Source of the DNA: Algihabitans sp965233705
GTDB lineage: Bacteria > Pseudomonadota > Alphaproteobacteria > Kiloniellales > DSM-21159
Direction of reading: 5' to 3'
NCBI GenBank assembly: GCA_965233705.1
Contig: CBDDTF010000001.1
Location: 310,001-374,000 of the forward strand
DNA length: 64,000 nucleotides
Within the stretch, counting starts at the first letter, position 1. Each line of letters begins with the position of its first letter. Of this stretch, positions 33,706 to 42,520 are shown in pieces. Under the pieces are notes generated by a model. That model saw only the letters and a list, made by a program, of their open reading frames with translations. It did no database searches and was not told the DNA's origin. A program made the translations under genes and the position numbers.

Positions 33706-34029
33706 ATGAGCAAGCCGGCCGCCGACAGCTTCCTGGACCGCCCGCTGGCCCGCGTGCTGGCCGCGCTGGTGGTCTGCGGCGTGGTGGCGGTGCTGGCGCT
33801 GCAGCACTGGGACGACCTCTTTCCGCCACCGCCGGAGGCGGCCCTGGCCGACCCGGACGACCCGGTCGCCCAGTGCATCGCGCGCGAACGCGCCGCCATC
33901 GAACAGATGATCGAGGCCACCCCCGAGATGGCGGCGCAACAGGAGCTTTTCCTGCAACGCGCCGAGGCGCGCTGCCAGGCCACGGTCGGCGGCGGCAACG
34001 CCGGCACCCCGCGCGGTCCGCTCGAATAG
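33706..34029 (+). CDS. Hypothetical protein with one membrane segment
   Basis: A 107-residue protein, divergent from moaA. A short cytoplasmic start is followed by a single membrane helix (VLAALVVCGVVAVLALQHW) and then a polar region with CIARERAAIEQMIEATPEMA and RAEARCQATVGGG, containing two cysteines that could form a disulfide outside the cytoplasm. No family was recognised. Its TAG stop is 13 bp from the convergent antiporter gene. Confidence 0.55.
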   Translation: MSKPAADSFLDRPLARVLAALVVCGVVAVLALQHWDDLFPPPPEAALADPDDPVAQCIARERAAIEQMIEATPEMAAQQELFLQRAEARCQATVGGGNAGTPRGPLE

Positions 34030-34042
34030 CGCCGCGGCCCGA

Positions 34043-35119
34043 TCAGAGCAGGGCTTGCGCGCCGAGATAGGCGAGATAGAGCCCCAGCAGCAGAGCGCCC
34101 TCGCTCCGGTTCACCCGCTGACCGCTGGCCGCCAGCAGCAGGGCCAGAGCGGTCACGCCAGCCATCACCCAGACGTCGAGCGCGGCGATCTGGGGCGGCA
34201 CGGACAGCGGCGTCACCGCCGCCGTCAGGCCGAGAATACCCAGCAGATTGAAGATGTTGGAGCCGAGCAGGTTGCCCAGGGCCACGTCGCCCTGGCCGCG
34301 CCGGGCGGCGATGGCCGAGGTGGCGAGCTCCGGCAGCGAGGTGCCGACCGCGACGACGGTTAGGCCGATCACCGCCTCGGGAATCTCCGCCAGACGCGCC
34401 AGGCCGACGGCGCCGTCCACCAGCAGCTTGGCGCCCGCCACCACGCCGAGCAGCCCGCCAAGCGCCAGCGGCAGGGCCAGGCGCCAGGGGGTCGCCGGCA
34501 CGGCCTCGGCCTCGTGGGCGTGCAACGCGGCGGAGGGATCGCTTGCGGCCTCGGCCATCGGGCGGGCCATCGGGCGGGCCACCGCGGCGGCGCGCGCCGC
34601 GGTGCCCGTGTCGGTGCCCGTGTCGGTGCCCGTGTCGGTGCCTGTGTCGGTCGGCCTGCCGGCGGCCGCGAGCGCGCGCCGTTCGGCCAGGTAGACGTAG
34701 ACGATATAGGCGAGTAGCGCCGCCACCAGGAGCAGGCCGACCGGCCGCCGCAGAACGTCGGCCAACAGCAGTCCCGCCACCAGCAGCGTGGCGGCGGCGA
34801 GCAGGCCGCCGTCGCGCCGCAGCGCCGCGCGTTGCACCGCGATCGGCGCCAGCACGGCCGAAAGCCCGAGGATCAGCAGCAGGTTGGCGATGTTGGAGCC
34901 GACCACGTTGCCAACCGCGATCCCCGGCAGATCCTGCAGGGCGGCCTGCAGGCTGGTGACCAGCTCGGGCGCCGAGGTGCCGAAGCCGACCAGGGTCAGA
35001 CCGATCAGCAGCGGCGAGACGCCGAGACGCCGGGCCAGCGCGACGGCGCCGCGCACCAGGGCCTCGCCGCCGGCGAAGAGCAGGACCAGGCCGGCGGCCA
35101 ACAGAAGCAGATCGAGCAT
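34043..35119 (-). CDS. Calcium/sodium antiporter family protein
   Basis: A 358-residue inner-membrane cation antiporter of the CaCA family (YrbG type). Each half carries the alpha-repeat: GFGTSAPELVTSLQAAL with VGSNIANLLLILG in the first, and AVGTSLPELATSAIAA with LGSNIFNLLGILG in the second. The central loop (about residues 155-205) is unusually long because of in-frame DNA repeats: four TDTG units and two PMAR-type units. IS481 copy 3 has inserted 15 bp before the start codon, so the original promoter is probably separated from the gene. Confidence 0.9.
   Translation of the reverse strand: MLDLLLLAAGLVLLFAGGEALVRGAVALARRLGVSPLLIGLTLVGFGTSAPELVTSLQAALQDLPGIAVGNVVGSNIANLLLILGLSAVLAPIAVQRAALRRDGGLLAAATLLVAGLLLADVLRRPVGLLLVAALLAYIVYVYLAERRALAAAGRPTDTGTDTGTDTGTDTGTAARAAAVARPMARPMAEAASDPSAALHAHEAEAVPATPWRLALPLALGGLLGVVAGAKLLVDGAVGLARLAEIPEAVIGLTVVAVGTSLPELATSAIAARRGQGDVALGNLLGSNIFNLLGILGLTAAVTPLSVPPQIAALDVWVMAGVTALALLLAASGQRVNRSEGALLLGLYLAYLGAQALL
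34601..34648. repeat. 12-bp tandem repeat in the antiporter loop
   Basis: Four 12-bp units of GGTGCCCGTGTC, the last with one change; on the minus strand they encode TDTG units. A second 12-bp repeat, GCCATCGGGCGG twice, is just upstream at 34556-34579. Both lie in the cytoplasmic loop between the halves of the antiporter. Confidence 0.95.
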
Positions 35120-35134
35120 GGCGGGGAGACTAGA

Positions 35135-36185
35135 TGTGAGCTTCCAACAGGTTGTCCACTCGGTCCCGGCCGAGGAGACTGGTGATTGCCAGATCATCAA
35201 ACTCGCTCGGGGGACCGAATGGACATCCATGAGAATGCCCGTCTGACGCCCTACGGTCGAGCCTTGCTTGTGCGCCGCATTCTGGAGGTCGGCGAGACCC
35301 CGAAGGCCGTGGCCACGGCCTTCGGGGTCTCGCCAAAAACCGTCAACAAATGGGTCGCGCGCTTCCAGGCCGAAGGCCCGGACGGGCTCCGCGACCGCTC
35401 CTCACGGCCCCACAAGCTGCGCCGGCCGACGTCCCAGGCGACCCAAAAGCGCATCGTCGCACTGCGTCGCCAGCGCATCGCCGGCCAGCAGATCGCCCGC
35501 GACATCGGCGTCTCCCCCGCCACCGTCAGCCGGGTCCTCAAGCGCGCCGGCCTCAGCCGGCTGCGCGACCTGGACCCCGCCCCGCCGGTGCGCCGCTACC
35601 AGCGCGAGCATCCCGGCGAGCTGATCCATCTCGACATCAAGAAGCTCGGCCGCTTCGAGCGGCCCGGCCACCGCGTCACCGGCGATCGCAGAGGCCAGAG
35701 CAACCGCCGCGGCACCAAGCTCGGCGGCACCGGCTGGGAGTACGTCCACGTCTGCATCGACGACGCCTCCCGCGTCGCCTTCAGCCAGATCAAACCCGAC
35801 GAGCGCAAGGAAAGCGCCGTCGCGTTCCTGCACGCCGCCGTCGCCTACTACGCCCGACTGGGCGTCCCCGTCACACAGGTCATGACCGACAACGGCGCCT
35901 GCTACAAATCCCGGGCGTTCCGCCGCGCCTGCAAACAGCTCGGCCTACGCCACATCCGCACCAAACCCTATACCCCTAAAACCAACGGCAAGGCCGAACG
36001 CTTCATCCAAACCGCCCTGCGCGAATGGGCCTATGCCCATGCCTATGAAACTTCAGACCAGCGCGCACAGCACCTGCCCGCCTGGCTCCATCGCTACAAC
36101 TGGCATCGCCCACATGGTAGCTTGAAAACCAACACGCCCATCAGCCGCCTCGGCCTCTCCGAGAACAACCTGTTGAGGCTCCACA
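35135..36185 (+). mobile_element. IS481-family insertion sequence, copy 3 (inverted)
   Basis: The same 1051-bp element as at 24.1 and 45.7 kb, in the opposite orientation. The ends are TGTGAGCTTCCAACAGGTTGT (left) and ACAACCTGTTGAGGCTCCACA (right). The flanks are ACTAGA (35129-35134) and CCTAGA (36186-36191): CTAGA is shared but the first base differs. It lies 15 bp upstream of the antiporter start and abuts palindromic element E7. Confidence 0.95.
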
Positions 36186-36190
36186 CCTAG
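35219..36190 (+). CDS. IS481-family transposase (copy 3)
   Basis: A 323-residue transposase, the same sequence as the proteins at 24.1 and 45.7 kb; see the entry at 24133 for domains. The TAG stop (36188-36190) again lies in the flanking CTAG and not in the IS. Identity of all three copies suggests recent movement. Confidence 0.95.
   Translation: MDIHENARLTPYGRALLVRRILEVGETPKAVATAFGVSPKTVNKWVARFQAEGPDGLRDRSSRPHKLRRPTSQATQKRIVALRRQRIAGQQIARDIGVSPATVSRVLKRAGLSRLRDLDPAPPVRRYQREHPGELIHLDIKKLGRFERPGHRVTGDRRGQSNRRGTKLGGTGWEYVHVCIDDASRVAFSQIKPDERKESAVAFLHAAVAYYARLGVPVTQVMTDNGACYKSRAFRRACKQLGLRHIRTKPYTPKTNGKAERFIQTALREWAYAHAYETSDQRAQHLPAWLHRYNWHRPHGSLKTNTPISRLGLSENNLLRLHT
35291..35334. repeat. Perfect 44-bp palindrome inside IS481 transposase
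   Basis: The 22-bp arm GGCGAGACCCCGAAGGCCGT-GG is followed immediately by its exact complement. It encodes GETPKAVATAFGVS of the first HTH. It is present in the other two IS481 copies as well (about 24989-25032 and 46567-46610). It lies 72 nt after the start codon and should form a very stable hairpin in the mRNA, or a cruciform in DNA. Confidence 0.97.
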
Positions 36191-36375
36191 AGCGATGGAG
36201 CGATGCCCGACCTGGGTGACTCGCCCTGGCGAGTCGCCAGGTCGGAGGGCATCACGCCAAGCCTCTGGGTTCGGGCCTCTGGGTTCGGGCCTCTGGGTTC
36301 GGGCCTCTGGGTTCGGGCGGTTCTTGCCCGACCGTGCGGCCCCACCAAAGGGGGGCCGCACGGTCGCAAGCCGCC
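36188..36375. repeat. Palindromic element E7 with embedded 14-bp tandem repeat
   Basis: A hairpin of GCCCGACCTGG and CCAGGTCGGAGGGC arms around TGACTCGCCCTGGCGAGTC (36200-36251) is followed by four copies of GCCTCTGGGTTCGG (36261-36316) and then a second hairpin, CCGTGCGGCCCC/GGGGGGCCGCACGG (about 36332-36365). The outer edges are TAGAGCGATG and AGCCGCCCT. The same arrangement with ten repeat copies occurs at 62366-62634. The rest of the gap to 36503 holds a TCCAACAGGTTGTG string that matches an IS481 end (36377-36390). Confidence 0.88.
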
Positions 36376-36503
36376 CTCCAACAGGTTGTGATCGTTTCGC
36401 GGCCGGTCCACCGCCGCAGGCGGAACGGAGGCAGGCAGCCCGCCGCGCCCCGGCTGCCTTCTTTTTGTGTCGCCTCTCGCCCGTCGCCCGTCGCCCGTCG
36501 CCG

Positions 36504-37493
36504 TCAGCCCGCCCGCTCGGCCTCGGCCTTGGGGTCGAGGGCGTCCTGCAGGCCGTCGCCCAGGAAGTTGAAGGCGATCACCGTCACGAAGATCAGCAGG
36601 CCGGGCCAGAGCGCCAGCCAGGGCGCCGACCAGATGGTCTCCTGCGCTCCGGTCAGCATGTTGCCCCAGCTCGGCATCGGCGGCTGGATGCCGAGGCCGA
36701 GGAAGGAGAGCACCGACTCCAGCAGGATGACATTGCCGACCGACAGGGTGGCGGCGACCACGATGGGCGAGACGGCGTTGGGCAGCAGGTGGACCCGCAT
36801 GACGCGGCCCGGGCCGGCGCCCAGCGCCTCGGCCGCCAGCACGTACTCGCGCCGCTTCAGGCTCAGCACCGTGCCGCGCACCAGCCGCGCCGTCACCGTC
36901 CAGCCGACCAGGGCGATCAGCGCGACGATGCGGTAGAGGCTGATCTCCTCGGCCGTCGCCAGCTCCGGCGGCAGGCCGAGCTTGGTCAGGTCGACCGCCG
37001 CCAGCACGATCAGCAGCGGCAGCAGCGGCAGGGCGATGGTGGTGTCCGCCAGCCGCATCAGCAGCGCGTCGAGGCGCCCGCCGTAGTAGCCGGCCAGCAG
37101 GCCCAGCAGGGTGCCCAGCAGCGCCGCGCAGAGGGCCGCCAGCAGCCCCACCGCCAGGGAGACACGGCCGCCGTAGAGCAGGCGCAGCAGCAGGTCGCGG
37201 CCCAGCTCGTCGGTGCCCAGCCAGTGGGCGGGCGAGGGCGGCTGGGCGCGCGCGAAGAGATCGACGGCGGTGGCGTCCAGGCCCAGCGCGCGCTCGATCA
37301 GCGGCGCCGCCAGGGCCAGCGCGCCGAGCAGCAGCAGCACCGCCAGGGAGGCGACGGCCGGACGGTGGCGCAGGAAGCGCCGCAGCCGCAGCCGCCGGGG
37401 GGAGAGGCCGGGGTGCGCCGTGCCCCGGGTGGCCGCCAGCAGGTCGACGGCGCCGCCGGGCGCGCTCTCGGACAGCGGCGAGGGCGGGCTCAT
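36504..37493 (-). CDS. ABC transporter permease, OppC/DppC type
   Basis: A 329-residue inner-membrane subunit of a peptide/opine/nickel-type importer. An N-terminal cytoplasmic stretch is followed by a first membrane helix (VASLAVLLLLGALALAAPLI), GTDELGRDLLLRLLYGGRVS (the family OppC motif), further helices, the ATPase-contact loop YVLAAEALGAGPGRVMRVHL, and LGLGIQPPMPSWGNML near the end. It overlaps the upstream permease by 4 nt. No ATPase or binding-protein gene is adjacent. Confidence 0.9.
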   Translation of the reverse strand: MSPPSPLSESAPGGAVDLLAATRGTAHPGLSPRRLRLRRFLRHRPAVASLAVLLLLGALALAAPLIERALGLDATAVDLFARAQPPSPAHWLGTDELGRDLLLRLLYGGRVSLAVGLLAALCAALLGTLLGLLAGYYGGRLDALLMRLADTTIALPLLPLLIVLAAVDLTKLGLPPELATAEEISLYRIVALIALVGWTVTARLVRGTVLSLKRREYVLAAEALGAGPGRVMRVHLLPNAVSPIVVAATLSVGNVILLESVLSFLGLGIQPPMPSWGNMLTGAQETIWSAPWLALWPGLLIFVTVIAFNFLGDGLQDALDPKAEAERAG

Positions 37494-38434
37494 TCCAGGC
37501 GAATCCGCGGGTCGAGCCAGGCGTAGGTCAGGTCGGCCAGCAGGTTGGCCAGCAGCACCGTGCCGGTCGCCAGCAGCAGTCCGACCAGCGCCAGGTTGTA
37601 GTCGTTGCCCATGATGGCGTCATAGATCGTCTTGCCCATGCCCAGCCAGCCGAACATCGTCTCGGTGATCAGTGCGCCGCCGAACAGCGTGCCGAAGTCC
37701 AGCGCGATGATGGTGGTGACCGGGATCATCGCGTTGCGCAGGGCGTGGCCGTAGACCACGCGGGTGTCGGACAGCCCCTTGGCGCGGGCGGTGCGCACAT
37801 AGTCCTGGCGCAGCGCCTCTATCAGGCTGGCGCGCAGGTAGCGCACGTAGCCCCCGACGCTGGCCAGCGTCAGCGCCAGGGCCGGCAGGATAAGGTGGCT
37901 GAGCGTGCCGAGCAGGCCGCCGTCGCCCATGCCGCCGGCCGGCAGCCAGCCCAGCACGACGGCGAACAGCCCGATCAGCAGGATCGCCAGCCAGAAGGGG
38001 GGCAGGGAGATGCCGGCGAAGGCGAAGAGGTTGACCGCCGCGTCGGTCAGGCTCTGCGGCCGGCGCGCCGCCAGCACGCCCAGCGGCAGGGCGACGAGCA
38101 GCGCCAGCGCGAAGGCAAGGCCCATCAGCATCAGGGTGTTGGCCAGGCGCGGCAGCAGGATCTCCAGCACCGGGCGGGAGAAGAGCCGCGAATAGCCGAA
38201 GTCGCCGGCCAGCGCGTTGCCGAGCCAGGCGAGATAGCGTTCGTGCAGCGGCCGGTCGAGGCCGTGGACCGCCTTCAGCCGCTCGGCGTCGGCCGCCGTC
38301 AGGTTGGGATCGGCCGAGATCATCAGGTCGATGGGGTCGCCCGGCATCAACCCGATCAGCCCGTAGACCAGCACCGACATGACGAAGAGCACCAGGCCCA
38401 GGCCGACCAGCCGTTCGATCAGGAAGCGCGCCAT
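37490..38434 (-). CDS. ABC transporter permease, OppB/DppB type
   Basis: The partner permease, 314 residues, beginning MARFLIERLVGLGLVLFVMS. It shows the DppB pattern MPGDPIDLM, GLDRPLHERYLAWLGNALAG, GDFGYSRLFSRPV, and the coupling loop DYVRTARAKGLSDTRVVYGH. It ends at the start of the OppC-type gene. The solute-binding protein at 16.4 kb is of the matching family but too far away to be called a partner. The operon has lost, or never had, its own ATPases; these may be shared. Confidence 0.9.
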   Translation of the reverse strand: MARFLIERLVGLGLVLFVMSVLVYGLIGLMPGDPIDLMISADPNLTAADAERLKAVHGLDRPLHERYLAWLGNALAGDFGYSRLFSRPVLEILLPRLANTLMLMGLAFALALLVALPLGVLAARRPQSLTDAAVNLFAFAGISLPPFWLAILLIGLFAVVLGWLPAGGMGDGGLLGTLSHLILPALALTLASVGGYVRYLRASLIEALRQDYVRTARAKGLSDTRVVYGHALRNAMIPVTTIIALDFGTLFGGALITETMFGWLGMGKTIYDAIMGNDYNLALVGLLLATGTVLLANLLADLTYAWLDPRIRLE

Positions 38435-38767
38435 GGCCCGCAGGGTAGAGCCTGGCGCGGCGCAGACAAGCGCTTTGCGCCGGCGCGGCCCCGGCACCGG
38501 CCAGGCGATGCGCTGCATGGGCGCGCGCGGTGCGCGGGCGCGCTTTCCCGTCGTTTCCGCGGTAATTCGCTGTCGTCTTGACCGGGGGGCGGCGAAGCTT
38601 TGCTTCGCTGGCGCCGGGGCGCGGTTTTCCTTTGCTGCTATTTTGCCGGCTGCGCCAGACGGCGATTGAAGCCGCGCGCCGCGCTCCGCAGATTTATGGG
38701 AAACGCGCAATGCAGCCTGTCCGCGCCGTCCGGCGCCGTCGACAGGCGAACAGGAGGGTTTGCCGTC

Positions 38768-39829
38768 ATGCCCGTCTTTGCCCATCCCGAGTTCGATGCC
38801 CACGAGAAGGTCCTGTTCGGCCAGGATGCCGAGTCGGGGCTGAGGGCGATCATCGCCCTGCACAACACCAGCCGCGGGCCGGCGCTGGGCGGCTGCCGCA
38901 TGTGGGACTACGCCAGCGACGAGGCGGCCTTGACCGACGTGCTGCGCCTGGCGCGCGGCATGACCTACAAGTCGGCCCTGGCGGACCTGCCCTACGGGGG
39001 CGGCAAGTCGGTGATCCTCGGCGATCCCAAGCGCCTGAAGAGCGAGGCGCTGTTCCGCGCCATGGGCCGGCTGGTCGAGTCGCTGGGCGGCCGCTACGTG
39101 GTGGCCGAGGACGTTGGCATCACCGTCGCCGACGTGGAGGCCATGGGCCGCGAGACCGCCCATGTCGCCGGCGTGCCGGCCGGCGGCGCGGGCGACCCGT
39201 CGCCGGCCACCGCCTGGGGCGTCTTCTGCGGCCTCAAGGCCAGCGTGCGGCACGCGCTGGGCCGCGACGATCTGAGCGGTCTGCGCGTCGCCGTGCAGGG
39301 CCTGGGCGCCGTCGGCCACCACCTCTGCGACCATCTCCACGCCGCCGGCGCCGAGCTGCTGGTCGCCGACATCGACGCCGCGGCGGTGAGCCGCGCGGTC
39401 GAGGCCTGGGGCGCCCGGGCGGTGCCGAGCGCGGAGATCCACAAGGCCGAGGCCGAGGTCTTCGCCCCCTGCGCGCTGGGCGCCGTGCTCAACCGCGAGA
39501 CCATCGCCGAGCTCGCCAGCGCCGTGGTCGCCGGCAGCGCCAACAACCAGCTCGCCCGGCCGGAGGACGGCGCCGCGCTGAAGGCGCGCGGCATCCTCTA
39601 CGCGCCGGACTACGTCATCAACGCCGGCGGCATCATCGCCATCAGCCACGAAACCCGGCCCGGCGGCCCGGCCTACGACCGGGACGCGGCCTTCGCCCAT
39701 GTCGCGCGCATCGGCGAGACCCTGACGGAGATCTACCGCCGCGCCGAGCGGGCCGACCTGCCGACCTCCGAGGCCGCCGACCGCCTGGCCGAGGAACGCT
39801 TCCGGCCGGCGCCGCGCAAGGCCGCCTGA
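38768..39829 (+). CDS. Leucine dehydrogenase family (Glu/Leu/Phe/Val dehydrogenase)
   Basis: NAD-dependent oxidative deamination of a branched-chain or aromatic amino acid. The 353-residue length and the pattern LHNTSRGPALGGCRMWDY, ARGMTYKSALADLPYGGGKS (catalytic Lys), AEDVGITVADVEAMGRET, GLGAVGHHLCDHL (NAD-binding) and AGSANNQLA fit leucine dehydrogenase best; valine or phenylalanine dehydrogenase cannot be excluded. An AGGAGG lies upstream of the ATG. It stands alone, divergent from the permease genes. Confidence 0.88.
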   Translation: MPVFAHPEFDAHEKVLFGQDAESGLRAIIALHNTSRGPALGGCRMWDYASDEAALTDVLRLARGMTYKSALADLPYGGGKSVILGDPKRLKSEALFRAMGRLVESLGGRYVVAEDVGITVADVEAMGRETAHVAGVPAGGAGDPSPATAWGVFCGLKASVRHALGRDDLSGLRVAVQGLGAVGHHLCDHLHAAGAELLVADIDAAAVSRAVEAWGARAVPSAEIHKAEAEVFAPCALGAVLNRETIAELASAVVAGSANNQLARPEDGAALKARGILYAPDYVINAGGIIAISHETRPGGPAYDRDAAFAHVARIGETLTEIYRRAERADLPTSEAADRLAEERFRPAPRKAA

Positions 39830-40058
39830 GGCGGGGCTGCGCCCCGGATCAGCGGGCCAGATCTTTGAAATCCGCCGCCGATTCGGGCCGGCGCCGCGAT
39901 GGCTCCTCCCCCGCCCAGAGGGCCGCGATCCGGGCCGGTGCGTGCGCGCTCTTGTGTTCGCGGGCCGAACGCGATTGAGTGTGGCCAAGGTGTGACGCTG
40001 GCGGTTCGGCGACGCGCCGAGCCCGGACCAGTCAGGACGCGCCGCGCGGGGGAGCGCC

Positions 40059-40820
40059 ATGAGTCTCCATCTCACCGACTTCGCCAAGCCGGACCTCAAG
40101 GCCAAGGCGGCGGCCTGGGCGGTGCATGCCTTCACCGCCTCCGGGGCCGTGCTCGGCTTCCTGGCGCTGCTGGCGATCGTCAACGGCGACAAGCTGGCGG
40201 TCTTGTTCTGGCTCGGCCTGGCGCTGTTCGTCGACGGCATCGACGGGACCCTGGCCCGGCGCGCCAAGGTGCGCGAGGTGACTCCGCACGTCGACGGCAC
40301 CACCCTGGACAACGTCATCGACTACTTCAACTACGTCGCGGTGCCGGCCATGCTGGTCTACTGGTTCGGCCTGGTCCCGGCCGGCTGGGAGACGGTGGCG
40401 ACGGCGACCATCATGGGCGTGTCCTGCTACACCTTCGCCAACGCGGAGATGAAGACCTACGACTACTACTTCAGCGGCTTTCCGGCGTTGTGGAACATCT
40501 TCGTGCTGGCCGCCTTCATCCTGCAGACCGATCCCTGGACCAACCTGGCCGCGATCGCCATTTGCTGCGTGCTGACCTTCATCCCGCTGAAGTACGTCCA
40601 CCCCTTCCGGGTGCCGCACCTGCGCAGCCTGAACATCCCGATCACCGTGGTCTGGGCCGTCGCCTCGGTCTGGCTGGTGCTGGCCGACCCCGACGCCACC
40701 GATCTGCCGGCCGCGCAACCGGTCGTCTACTGGGCCTGGATCGCCAGCTCGCTGTACTTCGTGGGCCTGAGCCTCTGGCGCTCCTTCCGGCGCGAGCCCG
40801 CCGAGGACGGCGCGGCCTGA
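40059..40820 (+). CDS. pcs: Phosphatidylcholine synthase
   Basis: An inner-membrane CDP-alcohol phosphotransferase that makes phosphatidylcholine directly from CDP-diacylglycerol and choline. The 253-residue protein has about eight hydrophobic segments and the family metal-site motif in VDGIDGTLARRAKV followed by HVDGTTLDNVIDY, which fits the DG-x2-AR-x(n)-G-x3-D-x3-D pattern. Pcs is characteristic of alphaproteobacteria and needs choline, which also links to osmolyte metabolism. A GCGGGGGAG precedes the ATG. It ends 10 bp from the convergent acyl-CoA synthetase gene. Confidence 0.93.
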   Translation: MSLHLTDFAKPDLKAKAAAWAVHAFTASGAVLGFLALLAIVNGDKLAVLFWLGLALFVDGIDGTLARRAKVREVTPHVDGTTLDNVIDYFNYVAVPAMLVYWFGLVPAGWETVATATIMGVSCYTFANAEMKTYDYYFSGFPALWNIFVLAAFILQTDPWTNLAAIAICCVLTFIPLKYVHPFRVPHLRSLNIPITVVWAVASVWLVLADPDATDLPAAQPVVYWAWIASSLYFVGLSLWRSFRREPAEDGAA

Positions 40821-40830
40821 CGCCGGCGGC

Positions 40831-42444
40831 TCAGCTCCGCGCCTTCAGCTCCCTCCGCTTGATCTTGCCGGTCGCGGTCATCGGCAGGGCGTCGAGGAAC
40901 TCCACCTCGCGGGGGTACTCGTGCGCGGCCAGCCGGGTCTTCACGTGCGCCTGGATCTCGCGCTTGAGCGCCTCGGAGGGCGCCTGCCCCTCGGCCAGCA
41001 CGACGTAGGCCTTGACTCGCTCGGTGCGCAGCGTGTCCGGCACGCCGACCACGGCGGCCAGCGCCACCGCCGGGTGCTTGATCAGGCAGTCCTCGACCTC
41101 GCCGGGGCCGATGCGGTAGCCGCCCGAGGTGATGACGTCGTCGTCGCGCCCGACGAAGTGGAAGTAGCCCTCGGCGTCGCAACTGGCCTGGTCGCCGGTC
41201 AGCAGCCAGTCGCCGGCGAACTTCCGCGCCGTGGCCTCGGGATTGTTCCAGTAGCCGAGGAACATCACCGGGTCCGGCCGCTTCACCGCCACCGTGCCCT
41301 GTTCGCCCGGCGGCAGGGGGCGGCCCGCGGCGTCGATCACGGCGACCTCGTGGCCGGGCACGGCGCGGCCCATGGCGCCGGGCTTGACCGGCATCAGGCC
41401 GGCGCAGTTGGCGACCACCAGGTTGCACTCCGTCTGGCCGTAGAACTCGTTGATGGTCACCCCGAAGGTCTCGCGGCCCCATTCGAGCAGGCCGGCGCCC
41501 AGCGTTTCGCCGCCCGAGCCGATGGAGCGCAGGCGCAGGTCGAAGCGCGCCGCCGGCCGCGCGACGCCGCGCAGCATCTTCAGCGCGGTCGGCGGCAGGA
41601 AGGCGTTGCGCACGCCGTAGCGCGCCATCAGCGCGAAGGCGGCCTCCGGCTCGAACTTGGCGAAACGGTGCGCCAGTACCGGCACGCCGTGGTGCAGGCT
41701 GGGCAGCAGCACGTCCAGCAGGCCGCCGATCCAGGCCCAGTCGGCCGGCGTCCAGAAGAGGTCGCCGGGCTTGGGGAAAAGCTCCTGCGGCATCTCCACG
41801 CCGGGCAGGTGGCCGAGCAGGACCCGGTGGCCGTGCAGCGCGCCCTTGGGCGGCCCGGTGGTGCCGGAGGTGTAGATCAGGATGGCCGGGTCGTCGGGAC
41901 CGGTGGCCGCCGGGGCGAAGCTGTCGCTGGCGTGCTCCAGCAGCGCGGTCCAGTCCGCCGCCCCCTCGGCCGGGCCGTCGATGCAGATCACCTGCTTCAG
42001 CGCCGGCAGGCGCGTGCGCAGCGCGGCGATCTTCTCCGCCCCGGCGCGGTCGGTGATCACGGCGCTGGCGCCGCTGTCCGACAGGCGGTAGGCCAGCGCC
42101 TCCTCGCCGAACAGCACGAACAGCGGCAGGGAGATCGCGCCCAGCTTGAGGATGCCCAGGTGGGCGATGGCCGCCTCCGGCGTCTGGGGCAGCAGCACGC
42201 CGACCCGCGCGCCGGGGTCCACGCCGAGCGCCGCCAGGGCGTTGGCCAGGCGGTTGGAGGCGGCCTTGAGCGCGTCGAAGCTGTAGTCCTGGCGGCGGCC
42301 GTCGGCCAGGTGATGGATCAGCGCCGGGCGCCCGCTGCCGTCGGCCCACTTGTCGCAGGCGTCGACGCCGATGTTGTAGCGCGCGGGGATGGTCCAGGCG
42401 AAGGCGCGCTGTAGCGCTTCGTAACTGCTGGCGGCCGGCAGCAT
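40831..42444 (-). CDS. AMP-dependent acyl-CoA synthetase
   Basis: A 537-residue adenylate-forming enzyme that activates a carboxylic acid to its CoA thioester. The motifs are ILIYTSGTTGPPKGALHGH (P-loop), INEFYGQTECN (A5), WLLTGDQASCDAEGYFHFVG (A7), GRDDDVITSGGYRIGPGEVE (A8) and MTATGKIKRREL (A10, catalytic Lys). The GYRIGP form and overall pattern resemble the acetyl-CoA synthetase/medium-chain group. The substrate cannot be fixed from sequence. It is convergent with pcs; zntB upstream runs in the same direction. Confidence 0.88.
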   Translation of the reverse strand: MLPAASSYEALQRAFAWTIPARYNIGVDACDKWADGSGRPALIHHLADGRRQDYSFDALKAASNRLANALAALGVDPGARVGVLLPQTPEAAIAHLGILKLGAISLPLFVLFGEEALAYRLSDSGASAVITDRAGAEKIAALRTRLPALKQVICIDGPAEGAADWTALLEHASDSFAPAATGPDDPAILIYTSGTTGPPKGALHGHRVLLGHLPGVEMPQELFPKPGDLFWTPADWAWIGGLLDVLLPSLHHGVPVLAHRFAKFEPEAAFALMARYGVRNAFLPPTALKMLRGVARPAARFDLRLRSIGSGGETLGAGLLEWGRETFGVTINEFYGQTECNLVVANCAGLMPVKPGAMGRAVPGHEVAVIDAAGRPLPPGEQGTVAVKRPDPVMFLGYWNNPEATARKFAGDWLLTGDQASCDAEGYFHFVGRDDDVITSGGYRIGPGEVEDCLIKHPAVALAAVVGVPDTLRTERVKAYVVLAEGQAPSEALKREIQAHVKTRLAAHEYPREVEFLDALPMTATGKIKRRELKARS

Positions 42445-42520
42445 GGCGGCTCCTCCCTTGCTCGGCCCTCTTGCCGGGGCGCTGGCTCTGTCCGGTGATA
42501 GCGCGCCTGGGCGCCGCAGG

